From positions 1 through 41,580 of the forward strand of contig JAPLDH010000041.1 in NCBI GenBank assembly GCA_026391355.1: a stretch of DNA of 41,580 bases, given 5' to 3'. The translations under genes were made by a program, and so were the position numbers. The stretch's first letter is position 1, and every line of letters starts with the position of its first letter. The notes beneath the pieces were generated by a model, which was not told the DNA's origin, did no database searches, and worked only from the letters and a program-made list of their open reading frames with translations. Shown here one piece after another: positions 15,257 to 24,337 of this stretch. The stretch comes from Bacteroidota bacterium. GTDB taxonomy: Bacteria; Bacteroidota; Bacteroidia; Bacteroidales; FEN-979.

Positions 15257-18253
15257 TCAATAATATGCTTTGATGTAATCATAAGCTCTATTGAATAGAT
15301 CTTCGTCTTTGATCTGATATTTTGTCCAAAGAATTTTCCTTAATTCCCGCTTTACCTCTCTTTCTCCGACTGTGGAATGTTGCCAACCATCAAAGCGAAC
15401 TACTCTTACGATCTCATCAATGTCTGTAACGATGCGTTCGACTATGGCAGGAGTGGTGTCTGTTTTTAGCTCAAGGAACAACTCTGTCAATATTGCTTTT
15501 GCGCTTTTCTGTTCTTCTTTGGTGTCTGTTTGCTTTTCTGCTTGTAATGTTTCTTTGGCTATCTGGCAAAGTTCTTTAATAAATTCGATGGAGTTGATCA
15601 ATCCTCTTTCAGCTTTATCACGGAGCTCTTCCAGTCGTTCACTGAGTTGTTTGAAAACAGGATGATTGCCGTGTTTGTTGAGACGGCTGATCAGTATTTT
15701 CAAAACCGCTTGTGCTTGGTTCGGATCTTTCTTATTCATCAGATCATCAATCACCTCTGCATCTAAAATCATCTCTTCCATGGATTGATTGATGCCCGAA
15801 ACATGGATATGCTCATGGATAAGGGCGGTTGTTTGCGCTCCTAAAGCATGCCACAATAACCTGCCATTATCGTCTGATGCCGGCTTTACAGAGGTATAAA
15901 CCTGAGATAACCACTTGTAATCTTTTTCAAATGGATTCAAAACCGGGTCTGGTGATAATGCTTCCCATAATTTTGTCAGACTGCTGAAATCCTTAGCAAA
16001 TGCATCCCGCTTTTCATTTGAATTAATGCAGTCCTGGGCTGCCTGTAATCCTTCAAAACCTGAAAGGCTCCTGTCGACACCGGGAAAATGTGCCAGACAT
16101 TTCTCCATCCATTCCGGAAGCTTATCCTTTAACTCCTGCAGATTGGTAATGACGGTTTTTATGCTTTCCTCATCAAATGCCAGCGCTTTTGCAGTATCAT
16201 CAAACACTCCAAAGTAATCGACTATTCTACCGAATGTTTTGTTGGGGAATAATCGATTGGTGCGGCAAATGGCCTGCAACAGCGTGTGATCTTTCAGCGA
16301 TTTATCGAGATACATGGTTTGTAAAACCGGCGCATCAAAACCGGTCAGCAACTTGGCTGTAACAATAAGAAATTTCAAAGGTGAATCTGCATCGTTGAAT
16401 TTCTCAATTACTTTTTCCTGCTTATCTTTGTCCATTGCCCAATTCTGCTTGAAATCATAGTCATCATTGGCAGATGAACTGATGACTACTTCGCTGGCTT
16501 CCGGATTCAGCAATTTATCCAACTCTTCTTTGTATTGAATACAAGCATATCGGTCGGGTGTTACAATCATCGCTTTCAATCCTTCGGGATCTACATGGAC
16601 TTTAAAATGCCCGACAATATCGGTTACGATGGTTTTTACCCGTTCGGGAGACTTTAAAAATACCGCCATGTTCGCGGCTTTCTGACTGAGCTTATTTCTG
16701 TCTTCCTCACTCAGGTCGTTGGCCATCTCTTGGAAAGCAACATCGAGACTTTCTTTATCGATATGATAGTTGGGTAATCGTGGTTCAAAATGCAAAGGCA
16801 GGGTAGCATTATCCCGGATACTTTCCTGAAACGTGTATCTGCTCATGTATCCGCCACTGTCCTGCTCGGCGCCAAAAGCCCAGAATGTGTTTTTATCCGC
16901 TTTGTTGATGGGCGTACCGGTTAATCCAAAGAGAAAAGCATTGGGTAACGCATTGCGCATTTTTCTGCCCAGATCACCTTCCTGTGTCCTGTGTGCTTCA
17001 TCCACCATGAGAATGATGTTCTCCCTTGTATTCATATCGGGATAGGCATCTTTGAATTTATGTACCATGGTGATGATGATCTTCCGGGTATCCTGTTCCA
17101 GCAGTTTGTGCAATTCTCTGATGCTGTCGGTAGTGATCATATTGGGCACTTCGGCTGTGTTGAAAGTAGCCGTGATCTGTGTATCCAGATCGACCCTGTC
17201 AACGACAATAATCACCGTAGGATTATTTAGTTCCTGCTGCTTCCTCAGTTTCTGGGCAGCAAACAACATTAGTAAGGACTTGCCCGAACCCTGGAAATGC
17301 CAGATCAACCCTTTCTTGATTTTTCCTTCTTTAACTCTATCGACAATGACATTGGCGCCTTCGTATTGCTGATAGCGACAAACTACTTTTATTTTCTTCT
17401 TCCTGCTACTGGTGGCATATACCGTGAAAAACTGCAAAATATCCAACAGGGTGGAAGGTTTGAGTAAATGGTTCAGTTGTTTGGCAACATCATGCAAACC
17501 AAGAAAATGGCCTTGTAAGGTCAGAAAATTTTCTGACCCTTCATTCTCTTCCAGTCGCCAGGGAGCCCAGAATTCCAGGGGGGTTCTTACTCCACCAATA
17601 AAAATATCTTTGCCTTCTGTAGCAAATGAAAAGACATTGGGCACAAACAGTTGAGGAACGGAATTCTCGTAAATTTCATGGATGTCGTGTGCTCCATCCA
17701 ACCAACTGATGGCCGGACGAACAGGGGTCTTTGCTTCTCCAACTACCAGTGGAATACCATTGACAAACAATACAATGTCAGGAATTTTGGTTTCCCGCCC
17801 TCTTATATTAAATTGATTGGTAAGTAAAAAGCTGTTGTTGCCAATGTTCTCAAAATCAATTAGCCGAACCACCTCGTGCTGGTTGTTTTTACCAATCGGC
17901 ATTGAGACTTCATTCCCCAGCCATTTGGCAAATTCTTCATTGGCCCGAACCAAACCTACATTGTTAACGGTAATGAGGATTGCCCTGAGTTTATGGATCA
18001 CCTCGTCGGCTCGTTCTGGATTGGCAGCAATTGCAGGATTGAGCCGGCAAAGCGACTCCTTTAATTCTTTCTCTAACAAAACATCGCTGATGTCCCGTTG
18101 CAATAATTCCGGCTGCAGATATCGCCATCTGGCTTCATCACCATACGAAACGGTCTTCTCTTTTACTAAATTACCTTGAATGGCATTCAGATTCACCCCG
18201 GTAAGCTGGTGAATAATGAAGTGTTCTACGCTATTTTGTTCGTTGAAGGACAT
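15257..18253 (-). CDS. hsdR: Type I restriction enzyme, R (nuclease/translocase) subunit
   Basis: A 998-residue HsdR. The N-terminal nuclease has the PD-(D/E)xK elements IPDIVLF and VVGEAKTP. The superfamily 2 motor has Walker A FQGSGKS, the DEAH box MVDEAHR, LTGTPI, and later motifs (TAKLLTGFDAP, QAICRTNR). Length matches family norms and no break is seen. With HsdM and HsdS it forms the complex that translocates and cuts unmodified DNA. It starts 2 bases after the stop of the predicted PD-(D/E)xK protein gene, so it is cotranscribed with the embedded ATPase-nuclease pair, an unusual position for hsdR. Confidence 0.93.
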   Translation of the reverse strand: MSFNEQNSVEHFIIHQLTGVNLNAIQGNLVKEKTVSYGDEARWRYLQPELLQRDISDVLLEKELKESLCRLNPAIAANPERADEVIHKLRAILITVNNVGLVRANEEFAKWLGNEVSMPIGKNNQHEVVRLIDFENIGNNSFLLTNQFNIRGRETKIPDIVLFVNGIPLVVGEAKTPVRPAISWLDGAHDIHEIYENSVPQLFVPNVFSFATEGKDIFIGGVRTPLEFWAPWRLEENEGSENFLTLQGHFLGLHDVAKQLNHLLKPSTLLDILQFFTVYATSSRKKKIKVVCRYQQYEGANVIVDRVKEGKIKKGLIWHFQGSGKSLLMLFAAQKLRKQQELNNPTVIIVVDRVDLDTQITATFNTAEVPNMITTDSIRELHKLLEQDTRKIIITMVHKFKDAYPDMNTRENIILMVDEAHRTQEGDLGRKMRNALPNAFLFGLTGTPINKADKNTFWAFGAEQDSGGYMSRYTFQESIRDNATLPLHFEPRLPNYHIDKESLDVAFQEMANDLSEEDRNKLSQKAANMAVFLKSPERVKTIVTDIVGHFKVHVDPEGLKAMIVTPDRYACIQYKEELDKLLNPEASEVVISSSANDDYDFKQNWAMDKDKQEKVIEKFNDADSPLKFLIVTAKLLTGFDAPVLQTMYLDKSLKDHTLLQAICRTNRLFPNKTFGRIVDYFGVFDDTAKALAFDEESIKTVITNLQELKDKLPEWMEKCLAHFPGVDRSLSGFEGLQAAQDCINSNEKRDAFAKDFSSLTKLWEALSPDPVLNPFEKDYKWLSQVYTSVKPASDDNGRLLWHALGAQTTALIHEHIHVSGINQSMEEMILDAEVIDDLMNKKDPNQAQAVLKILISRLNKHGNHPVFKQLSERLEELRDKAERGLINSIEFIKELCQIAKETLQAEKQTDTKEEQKSAKAILTELFLELKTDTTPAIVERIVTDIDEIVRVVRFDGWQHSTVGEREVKRELRKILWTKYQIKDEDLFNRAYDYIKAYY

Positions 18254-18255
18254 TA

Positions 18256-18747
18256 TTAAACAACTAATATTTCTGCTTGAACATCTATTCGGACTCCATA
18301 TGTTCTAAAAAAACTTAGATTTTCTTCATTATCAATTTCCTGAAAGTGCCTATGACGTCTATTACATGCAAATGCTTTTTTATGCTTATATCTATGAAGG
18401 CCGTGAGCTTCAATAAAAAATTTTATGGTTGATACCAGTTGTTGTTTAGCATCTGAAAGCCATCCAGATCGCATATCCTTTAATTCGACAAAATAAATAG
18501 AGTCAGAAAAAGTGAGCATACCGTCACAGCGCCCCCTCCCCGGATATTCGTTATCGTTTATGACACATTTATCAATAGAGGTAAACACCACTGGTATTCT
18601 TTTGCTATTCTTGACCGTGGCAATCCAGGTATGACTTTCATTTAATTTTGTGTATGCTTTTGTTCCATTCTGGTCATCACATAATCCAAACAATGCATTA
18701 TTGAGAGGTGGCTCCTTGTAATCCTCTCTAAAGAAATTCACGCTCAT
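18256..18747 (-). CDS. Predicted PD-(D/E)xK nuclease paired with an AAA ATPase
   Basis: A 163-residue protein with a compact nuclease signature: D75 in GRCDGML, E88-x-K90 in FVELKDM, and a following Gln pair (Q102/Q103 in DAKQQL), the usual order in PD-(D/E)xK folds. No other domain is visible. It overlaps the ATPase gene by 4 bases (ATGA) and is directly followed by hsdR, so the ATPase and nuclease are almost certainly made together. ATPase plus small nuclease pairs are a common plan for anti-phage effectors (compare Septu or PARIS), but this one does not match their nuclease types. Nuclease activity is predicted, not shown. Confidence 0.7.
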   Translation of the reverse strand: MSVNFFREDYKEPPLNNALFGLCDDQNGTKAYTKLNESHTWIATVKNSKRIPVVFTSIDKCVINDNEYPGRGRCDGMLTFSDSIYFVELKDMRSGWLSDAKQQLVSTIKFFIEAHGLHRYKHKKAFACNRRHRHFQEIDNEENLSFFRTYGVRIDVQAEILVV

Positions 18748-20000
18748 ATTTCTTCTTCAATTTCCAGTAGTGAGTCAAATAACCGGTTACCTTCGGCAAG
18801 CATGTTATTCAGGTAATTTTTATCTGATGGTATTCCAAAAGGGTTTGGCAACCTCCTAATAGTTCCACTACTTTCCTCTAATTGGTAGACAATAGCATCC
18901 AAATGTGAAACCAAAGAATCCTCCGGTACTATTTCTTCTAAACGCTCTAATAACTCTTTTGAATTTTTCGATTTGTCAATCTTATCTTTTAAATATTTGC
19001 CCTGTATAGCTATGCTTAAATAATTAATAATATATGGGCTATGTGTTGTCATTATCAGTTTATTTCCTTCATTGCCATTGTTGAAATCCAACAAACTCTT
19101 CAGCAGTTGCCATTGAGAACTTGGATATAGGTTTTGTTCAGGCTCTTCCACAATATTGATAAACGCAGTTTTATTAAATCTGAAAGCCTCTTCTGAGATG
19201 GCTATTCGTTTTTGCTCGTCAGTTAAATCAGCATTTTTTATTATCAACTGCACTTGTTTTCTGAAACGTTCTCGCTGTTCGCTGGTCATTAGTTCTTTGG
19301 CATTCTCTCTTTTGCTTTTAACCGAATTAGCCAAGAACCAGGAAACAAGATATAAGGGTACCAACGATTGAAATCCGCTTGATGCTTCAGTTAATTTAAT
19401 CTTATAATCCTTACCCTTGATGTATATGATATCATTTAGTTTATTATATTCAACATCCACGTCATTAATTGGCAAGGGCATAGAACCCTTCATTTCATTC
19501 TTTGCATTATCAAACTCCGTTACAAACTCAATCAATGAGTCAGATGTTAAATTTAATGCTTTCGCTTTTTTTACATAGGCAACAAAATTTCTTTCAGCCG
19601 GAACATACATTATTTGAGGCAAAGGGTACCTACCAGTCTTTTCTTTTTCTATGTAAAGATTTCCATTTTTATATTTAAAATGGTAAGATTCACCCTTGTA
19701 TTCTATTTCGGTGTTATCTTGATTCTCAGTTTTTGAGATATAGTTTTCTAATCGATGATAAGTCAAGTACTTATTTCTTAACTTATTTTTTCTTGAAAAC
19801 CATTTGATATCATAGTCACCCCTGGTCAAAGCCTTCTCAATCCATGTAAATGTTGAGATCAGTTTTGCGACAGTACTTTTCCCACTACCTTGATTACCAA
19901 TAAAAACAGTAACCTTCTTTACATCCATCCAGCCATCATCTTCCAGATAGCCTTCTTTGATGGGGCCAAAATTTTTAATTTTTATTCTGCTCATATTCAA
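18744..20000 (-). CDS. AAA/ABC-type ATPase (OLD-like, without TOPRIM)
   Basis: A 418-residue ATPase with Walker A IGNQGSGKST (~32-41), a variant ABC signature around SSGFQSLVPL, Walker B with catalytic acids INIVEEPEQNLYP, and the H-loop MTTHSPYI. These features place it with SMC/OLD/RecF-like AAA ATPases of defence systems. There is no TOPRIM nuclease at the C-terminus, unlike OLD or GajA; the nuclease function appears to be supplied by the overlapping downstream gene. It begins 60 bases after the GxxExxY gene. It probably senses DNA ends, phage proteins or the state of the restriction system; this is inference. Confidence 0.8.
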   Translation of the reverse strand: MNMSRIKIKNFGPIKEGYLEDDGWMDVKKVTVFIGNQGSGKSTVAKLISTFTWIEKALTRGDYDIKWFSRKNKLRNKYLTYHRLENYISKTENQDNTEIEYKGESYHFKYKNGNLYIEKEKTGRYPLPQIMYVPAERNFVAYVKKAKALNLTSDSLIEFVTEFDNAKNEMKGSMPLPINDVDVEYNKLNDIIYIKGKDYKIKLTEASSGFQSLVPLYLVSWFLANSVKSKRENAKELMTSEQRERFRKQVQLIIKNADLTDEQKRIAISEEAFRFNKTAFINIVEEPEQNLYPSSQWQLLKSLLDFNNGNEGNKLIMTTHSPYIINYLSIAIQGKYLKDKIDKSKNSKELLERLEEIVPEDSLVSHLDAIVYQLEESSGTIRRLPNPFGIPSDKNYLNNMLAEGNRLFDSLLEIEEEI

Positions 20001-20060
20001 ATTCTTTGCTTAACAAAAATAACTAATTTATTGCAATATCTCATTCAACCATTATCTAAA

Positions 20061-20489
20061 CTAAGATTTATTTGATCTCTGTGATTCAGATGATTTATAC
20101 TTTTTATTGGTAAGTCGTTTAAAATTTAGACTTCTTTCTCCAAAGTTGATAAGTAAGCCAATTTCTAAAATTTCTAAATTGTATGCCTCCAGATAATTAA
20201 TAGCTTGAGCAAGATGCACATCCTCCAACTTGATAACTGCCTTTAGCTCAACGGAAACAATTTCTTCAGCTAAAAAATCAACTCTTCTTGTTCCAATATG
20301 CTGTTCCCTGTAAAAAATTGGCATTTCAAACTCCCGATTGAACGCAATACCTGCTGATCGCATTTCAATCGCCATGGCTCTTTGATAAATAACTTCCTGA
20401 AAGCCATTGCCAAGTGTACAATGGACGGTCATAGCACACTTGATAATTTTAGAAGTCAACTCTGAATATTTATATTCCTCTTTAATCAT
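20061..20489 (-). CDS. GxxExxY family protein
   Basis: A 142-residue protein that shows the namesake motif in LGNGFQEVIYQRA (G-x-x-E-x-x-Y) plus RVDFLAEEIVSVELKA, which has the D...ExK arrangement of PD-(D/E)xK folds, and the QAINYLEA segment. GxxExxY proteins are common in Bacteroidota and in defence-rich loci; their activity is not established. I place the start at ATG 20489 (MIKEEYKYSEL). It lies between hsdS and the ATPase gene on the same strand. Confidence 0.85.
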   Translation of the reverse strand: MIKEEYKYSELTSKIIKCAMTVHCTLGNGFQEVIYQRAMAIEMRSAGIAFNREFEMPIFYREQHIGTRRVDFLAEEIVSVELKAVIKLEDVHLAQAINYLEAYNLEILEIGLLINFGERSLNFKRLTNKKYKSSESQRSNKS

Positions 20490-20527
20490 AAAAATCACAT
20501 AATCAACAAAATCACAGTTCAGACATT

Positions 20528-21661
20528 TTACCCCAATATCTCATTCAACAACTTTTGCTTCAAATTCTTCAAGGTTGTTTTCTGTTGTTTGAGTCGATCT
20601 ATTGTAATATCAAACTGCTTGAATACTTTGATCAGTGCTGGTTGTTTTTCTTTCTTTGGCAGCGTGAATTCTTGCTGCGCTAAGGTTCTGCTTTTTATAG
20701 TTGGCGACAAAGATCCCTCTGATATTTGAACTGCCCTGCTCATAAAGGTATCCGACTGCATGAAGTAGGGAAGAAATTCCTTTTCAATGTTCTTTTCGTT
20801 GGCCCTTAAAATCATACTGTGAGCAGAAGCAATTCCATCAAAATGTGACACTGCCAACTTACGTAAGTACGCTCTCCGCTTCCCGAAAATAATATCCCCT
20901 TTGTAGATTTTTAATTTGGTTCCAATCACATCATCAGGAATTCCGGTCCTTTCAATTTTGAGGTTGTCAGCATCTAAGTGTTCCAGACCAACATAAGTTG
21001 TTAATGATGTGTTCTTTGGCTCAACTCTTTCTGAAATATTAATGGCTACTTTGTCGAACCTTACCGTTTCAAAATCCGTATTTTTTAAATGATCTCCGAA
21101 TTTTTTCGTATTGCTGAATAAATCTCTTAACAAATTATTTTTTAACCTCAATAAATTTTTCTCCTGCCCCTCAACATTCTCAATAGCCGTTTCTATTGAT
21201 TGAAAAAGTGAGGCGATTTGTTTTTGCTCTTCGAGTGATGGAAGCGGGATTTCAAGGTTAGAGAGTATTTTACCTGAGATACCTCCAAAGATAGTTCCTG
21301 TTCCTTTTAAACTTAATTCCTTTTCGACACTTTGAAGAAAGTAAAGAATAAAATCATTGTTTTGAGTACTCCTTATAGCTGAAATGCCTCTTCCTATACA
21401 ACATTTTTGATTAGCAATATTTGTTGCTCCAACGGGTGCTCTAACAGTTATTAATATATCTTTAGGCTCGGCAATCTTAATTGGTATAGAACACCATTTT
21501 GCAGTCCTTGGATGTTTATCTGTAAACTCTGTTTTGCCCTGAAAGAAAGGTAATCCTTTACCTTCATTATTATAAGTATTTGAAGGTGGTGATTGGCCCA
21601 TTATTATGGACGCAATTTCAGCTAATTTCTTAATTTCCCATTTATCCTTTCTCAACTTCAT
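20528..21661 (-). CDS. hsdS: Type I restriction-modification specificity subunit
   Basis: A 377-residue HsdS with two target-recognition domains, each followed by a conserved helix: LPSLEEQKQIASLFQSIETA at the middle and KQFDITIDRLKQQKTTL near the end. This gives a bipartite recognition sequence. The protein looks complete. The two central repeats are divergent, so no internal DNA inversion repeats are obvious. A RES/Xre toxin-antitoxin pair separates it from hsdM, which is not the usual hsdM-hsdS coupling. Confidence 0.92.
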   Translation of the reverse strand: MKLRKDKWEIKKLAEIASIIMGQSPPSNTYNNEGKGLPFFQGKTEFTDKHPRTAKWCSIPIKIAEPKDILITVRAPVGATNIANQKCCIGRGISAIRSTQNNDFILYFLQSVEKELSLKGTGTIFGGISGKILSNLEIPLPSLEEQKQIASLFQSIETAIENVEGQEKNLLRLKNNLLRDLFSNTKKFGDHLKNTDFETVRFDKVAINISERVEPKNTSLTTYVGLEHLDADNLKIERTGIPDDVIGTKLKIYKGDIIFGKRRAYLRKLAVSHFDGIASAHSMILRANEKNIEKEFLPYFMQSDTFMSRAVQISEGSLSPTIKSRTLAQQEFTLPKKEKQPALIKVFKQFDITIDRLKQQKTTLKNLKQKLLNEILG

Positions 21662-21683
21662 GCCTCAGCTTTTATATTGATTT

Positions 21684-21747
21684 TATCCCGGAGGGATAAC
21701 AGGTTGATTGCAATCCTGGCTACCAACATGCGATGCCGAAGGCATCG
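21684..21747. repeat. Paired triloop hairpins, dispersed-repeat-like
   Basis: Two perfect hairpins with 3-base loops lie 32 bases apart: tatccc-gga-gggata (21684-21698) and cgatgcc-gaa-ggcatcg (21731-21747). They sit in the 147-base gap between hsdS and the RES gene. Motifs of the form 'cccggaggg' and 'gccgaaggc' recur as small dispersed elements in Bacteroidota genomes. The second stem followed by TTT on the plus strand is not next to a plus-strand gene end. Confidence 0.65.
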
Positions 21748-21808
21748 TTTGCAAATGATCCTTAAGGGTTATTTCTACCAATGTCCGGCTTGTTAACACA
21801 GCTATTGT

Positions 21809-22261
21809 TTAGAGCAGTCTGTCATCCCAAAAGTAATCTTCAATCCTGATCAATTGTATTTTTTGCAGAAAATCAGGGTGTTCTGTATTAATAACATAAT
21901 TGTATTCGTATGGAATAATGGCAGATGGGACTTTTAATAATAACGTTTCCTGATGATCATACCAGTCTGCTCCAATATTCTGGAGGGTTGAATAGGCAGC
22001 TAAAGTCCGCCAATCCAAACGTAATTCATTTATGCGTATTTGCCTTACAAGATTGTCATCGTCTGCAATGGAAATTACCATTACCTTGTATGGAACCTTG
22101 GGAACGATAGCACTTTTATGAACAACTAATTCCAAGGTTGATAATGACCTCGAAGATCCTGTATAAATTACCTTCTGTCCCCGTTTATTCCACCTGTTCT
22201 CACCTCCTGATGAGGTCAGATTATTTGCGTGCGACTCTTGGAAAATTCGGAATACTTCCAT
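21809..22261 (-). CDS. RES-domain toxin (NAD+ phosphorylase family)
   Basis: A 150-residue RES-domain protein. It shows NRWNKRGQKVIYTGSSRSLS (conserved Arg, 'vvYts' strand, TLELVVH helix), with the WRTLAAYSTLQNIGADW and VPSAIIPYEYNYVIN segments in the expected order. RES toxins deplete NAD+ by phosphorolysis. The upstream Xre/DUF2384 antitoxin gene ends 3 bases before its start, the standard antitoxin-then-toxin layout. The pair sits inside the hsd operon, where it could stabilise the island or act as a back-up suicide module. Confidence 0.88.
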   Translation of the reverse strand: MEVFRIFQESHANNLTSSGGENRWNKRGQKVIYTGSSRSLSTLELVVHKSAIVPKVPYKVMVISIADDDNLVRQIRINELRLDWRTLAAYSTLQNIGADWYDHQETLLLKVPSAIIPYEYNYVINTEHPDFLQKIQLIRIEDYFWDDRLL

Positions 22262-22264
22262 AAA

Positions 22265-22702
22265 TTATACATTATCCCCGTATTCCATTGCAGTTAATCT
22301 GTCGTCAACAAATCTGATCCCTGTCACGGTGTTTAGATAAGAAATGGGATTCACATTGTCAAAAAAGAAGTTAGCCGTATTTAGCCACAGGTTAAATTCT
22401 TTTTGAGAACCAAAAACCTGGATTCCGTGATGAATTAAAGACAACAAAAGTAGAATCTGTTCTTTAACGTTTTCCTTGAATTTATTTTTAGGTTGTTTGT
22501 ACGAGCGAAATGTTCTGACGCTGACATTTAACCAATCCGAAATAACGTCATCGTTGAGGTCGGTAAGCTCTTTGATGGTTTTGACATACTCCCAGTTAAT
22601 ATCTTTTGTTTGAAGAAATGTCAGTATTTCGCTGTCGCTTATTTTTCCGGGAACCTCATTTAATAACGTTGTTTCCAATGGCCGTACTTTCATTGTTTTC
22701 AT
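22265..22702 (-). CDS. Xre/MbcA/ParS-type antitoxin (DUF2384) for the RES toxin
   Basis: About 145 residues with an N-terminal helix-turn-helix (around DVISDWLNVSVRTFRSYK) and the C-terminal DUF2384 toxin-binding domain (FGSQKEFNLWLNTAN, NPISYLNTVTGI). This type binds RES toxins and represses its own operon. I choose ATG 22702 (MKTMKVRPLE) because a TATCTTTG box at 22723-22730 overlaps the longer alternatives at 22720 and 22735. It lies 106-140 bases after hsdM depending on the start. Confidence 0.85.
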   Translation of the reverse strand: MKTMKVRPLETTLLNEVPGKISDSEILTFLQTKDINWEYVKTIKELTDLNDDVISDWLNVSVRTFRSYKQPKNKFKENVKEQILLLLSLIHHGIQVFGSQKEFNLWLNTANFFFDNVNPISYLNTVTGIRFVDDRLTAMEYGDNV

Positions 22703-22722
22703 AGTTATCTTTTTTGACATCA

Positions 22723-22730
22723 CAAAGATA
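22723..22730 (-). promoter_or_regulatory. Candidate -7 box (TATCTTTG) of the RES/Xre module
   Basis: TATCTTTG on the minus strand matches TAnnTTTG and gives a short leader to ATG 22702. The region 20 bases upstream is T-rich (CTTTTTAT) but lacks a clean TTTG. It would give the toxin-antitoxin pair, and perhaps hsdS onwards, transcription independent of hsdM. Confidence 0.35.
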
Positions 22731-22841
22731 GGCAATTATTCCCTTTATAAAAAGAAAAATTTCCTATTTTTAACTTTTCTGATTAAATATTTTGAGATTT
22801 GATAATTGCGGGTGTATTCGTTACTATTGTTTCAGTCATCC

Positions 22842-24314
22842 TTAAATTCCAATATTATCGAGTTGGATAAATAAGTCTTCCAGCGAAGCATTGATTTGCT
22901 GTTGACCTGCCTTAATATTGGAAATCAACTCCTCTGTATTATGTTCACTAATGGTGGCAGCTTGTTTGACGTATAATTGCAGACTCAGGTTACCGTTGTT
23001 TTCTAATACTTCATTGTTGGTCATTACTTTGGCAAAACCTTCAGCATCGGAAAACTTCCAATAAGCATCGCTGATTTTTTTGATGTGCTGTGGTTCCAGC
23101 CAGGCATTGGTACGTTCAATCCGTAGTTCTTCTTTGGCATCAACAAAAATAATTTTACCTTTTCTTTCTACCGGCTTTTGCATGCGGCATACCAGCAAAC
23201 AGCTTTCCATGCTGCTGTTGTAGAAGAGGTTTTTACCAAGACCAATCACCGCATCCACATAGTCTTCTTCAATCATTCGTTTGCGAATGTCGCTTTCAAC
23301 ATCACGGAACAGTACCCCGTGTGGCCACAAAACCACGCATCGCCCGGTTTCAGGGTTAAGGCTTTTCATGATGTGCTGCTGGAAAGCATAGTCGGCACAA
23401 CCCTGTGGAGGGGTTCCCCAGATATTCCGGCCAAAGGGATCATTCATCCATTTCTGCTGACTCCACTTCTTCACGCTGTACGGCGGGTTGGCCATGATCA
23501 CATCGAACTGCTTCAGCTCGTCATTTTCCAATATTTGTGGGCTGTCTAAAGTATCGCCCTGCACAATCAGAAATTCATCCACATTGTGCATGAACATATT
23601 GATACGGGCAATGGCGGAGGTGATCAGGTTCAATTCCTGTCCGTATAGTTTCAGTGTCCTGTATTCTTTGCATTCTTCCTTCAAATGCAAGACACTACTC
23701 AGCAAAATACCCCCGCTTCCACATGTGGGATCGTAAATACTTTCTCCAGGTTGTGGATCGGAGATTTGCGTCATGAGTTTTACAACAGTCCGGTTGGTGT
23801 AAAACTCCGCCGCGGTATGTCCGCTGTCATCTGCAAATTTCTTGATCAGGTATTCATAGCCTTCCCCCATAATATCATGGGGGACTTCAGTAACACTCAG
23901 TTTCATTTTACTGAAATGCTCAATCAGATCGAGCATTTTTTCATCGCTCATCCTGCGTTTGTTGGTCCACTGGGCATCCCCGAAGACATCGTGCAACATC
24001 TCGAAATTCGCTTTCTCGATACCGTTCAGAGCAGTTTGCAATGCTGCGCCTACATCAATGGTTTTCTTTCTTATATCTTCCCAATGACATCCTTCAGGAA
24101 TCTGAAAACGATGGTTTTCGGCAAATGAGGCATAACTCAGGTCATTACCGCTTTCTCCCAGAGCCACCTGGTATTCTTCATCCCAAAGATCACTGACTCG
24201 TTTAAAAAACAACAATGGGAAAATATATTGTTTAAAATCAGCAGCATCAATCATTCCTCGAAGAATGTTTGCGGCTCCCCAAAGGTAATCTTCAAGTTGT
24301 TTTTTTGTCATCAT
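22842..24314 (-). CDS. hsdM: Type I restriction-modification DNA methyltransferase subunit
   Basis: A 490-residue N6-adenine methyltransferase with the N-terminal HsdM helical domain (LEDYLWGAANILRG...FKQYIFPLLFFKRVSDLWDEE pattern), SAM-binding motif DPTCGSGGILL and catalytic motif IV NPPY. It looks complete. With HsdS it methylates the recognition site and protects host DNA. It is the first hsd gene in transcription order, after a small hypothetical gene. Confidence 0.93.
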   Translation of the reverse strand: MMTKKQLEDYLWGAANILRGMIDAADFKQYIFPLLFFKRVSDLWDEEYQVALGESGNDLSYASFAENHRFQIPEGCHWEDIRKKTIDVGAALQTALNGIEKANFEMLHDVFGDAQWTNKRRMSDEKMLDLIEHFSKMKLSVTEVPHDIMGEGYEYLIKKFADDSGHTAAEFYTNRTVVKLMTQISDPQPGESIYDPTCGSGGILLSSVLHLKEECKEYRTLKLYGQELNLITSAIARINMFMHNVDEFLIVQGDTLDSPQILENDELKQFDVIMANPPYSVKKWSQQKWMNDPFGRNIWGTPPQGCADYAFQQHIMKSLNPETGRCVVLWPHGVLFRDVESDIRKRMIEEDYVDAVIGLGKNLFYNSSMESCLLVCRMQKPVERKGKIIFVDAKEELRIERTNAWLEPQHIKKISDAYWKFSDAEGFAKVMTNNEVLENNGNLSLQLYVKQAATISEHNTEELISNIKAGQQQINASLEDLFIQLDNIGI

Positions 24315-24337
24315 ATGAATTTATTTACCTTGACATC

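Noticed and set aside
18256-20000. Assignment of the ATPase-nuclease pair to Gabija, Septu, PARIS or OLD
   Set aside because: No TOPRIM (OLD, GajA), no HNH motif (Septu PtuB) and no recognisable DUF4435-type partner (PARIS); the partner shows a PD-(D/E)xK pattern.
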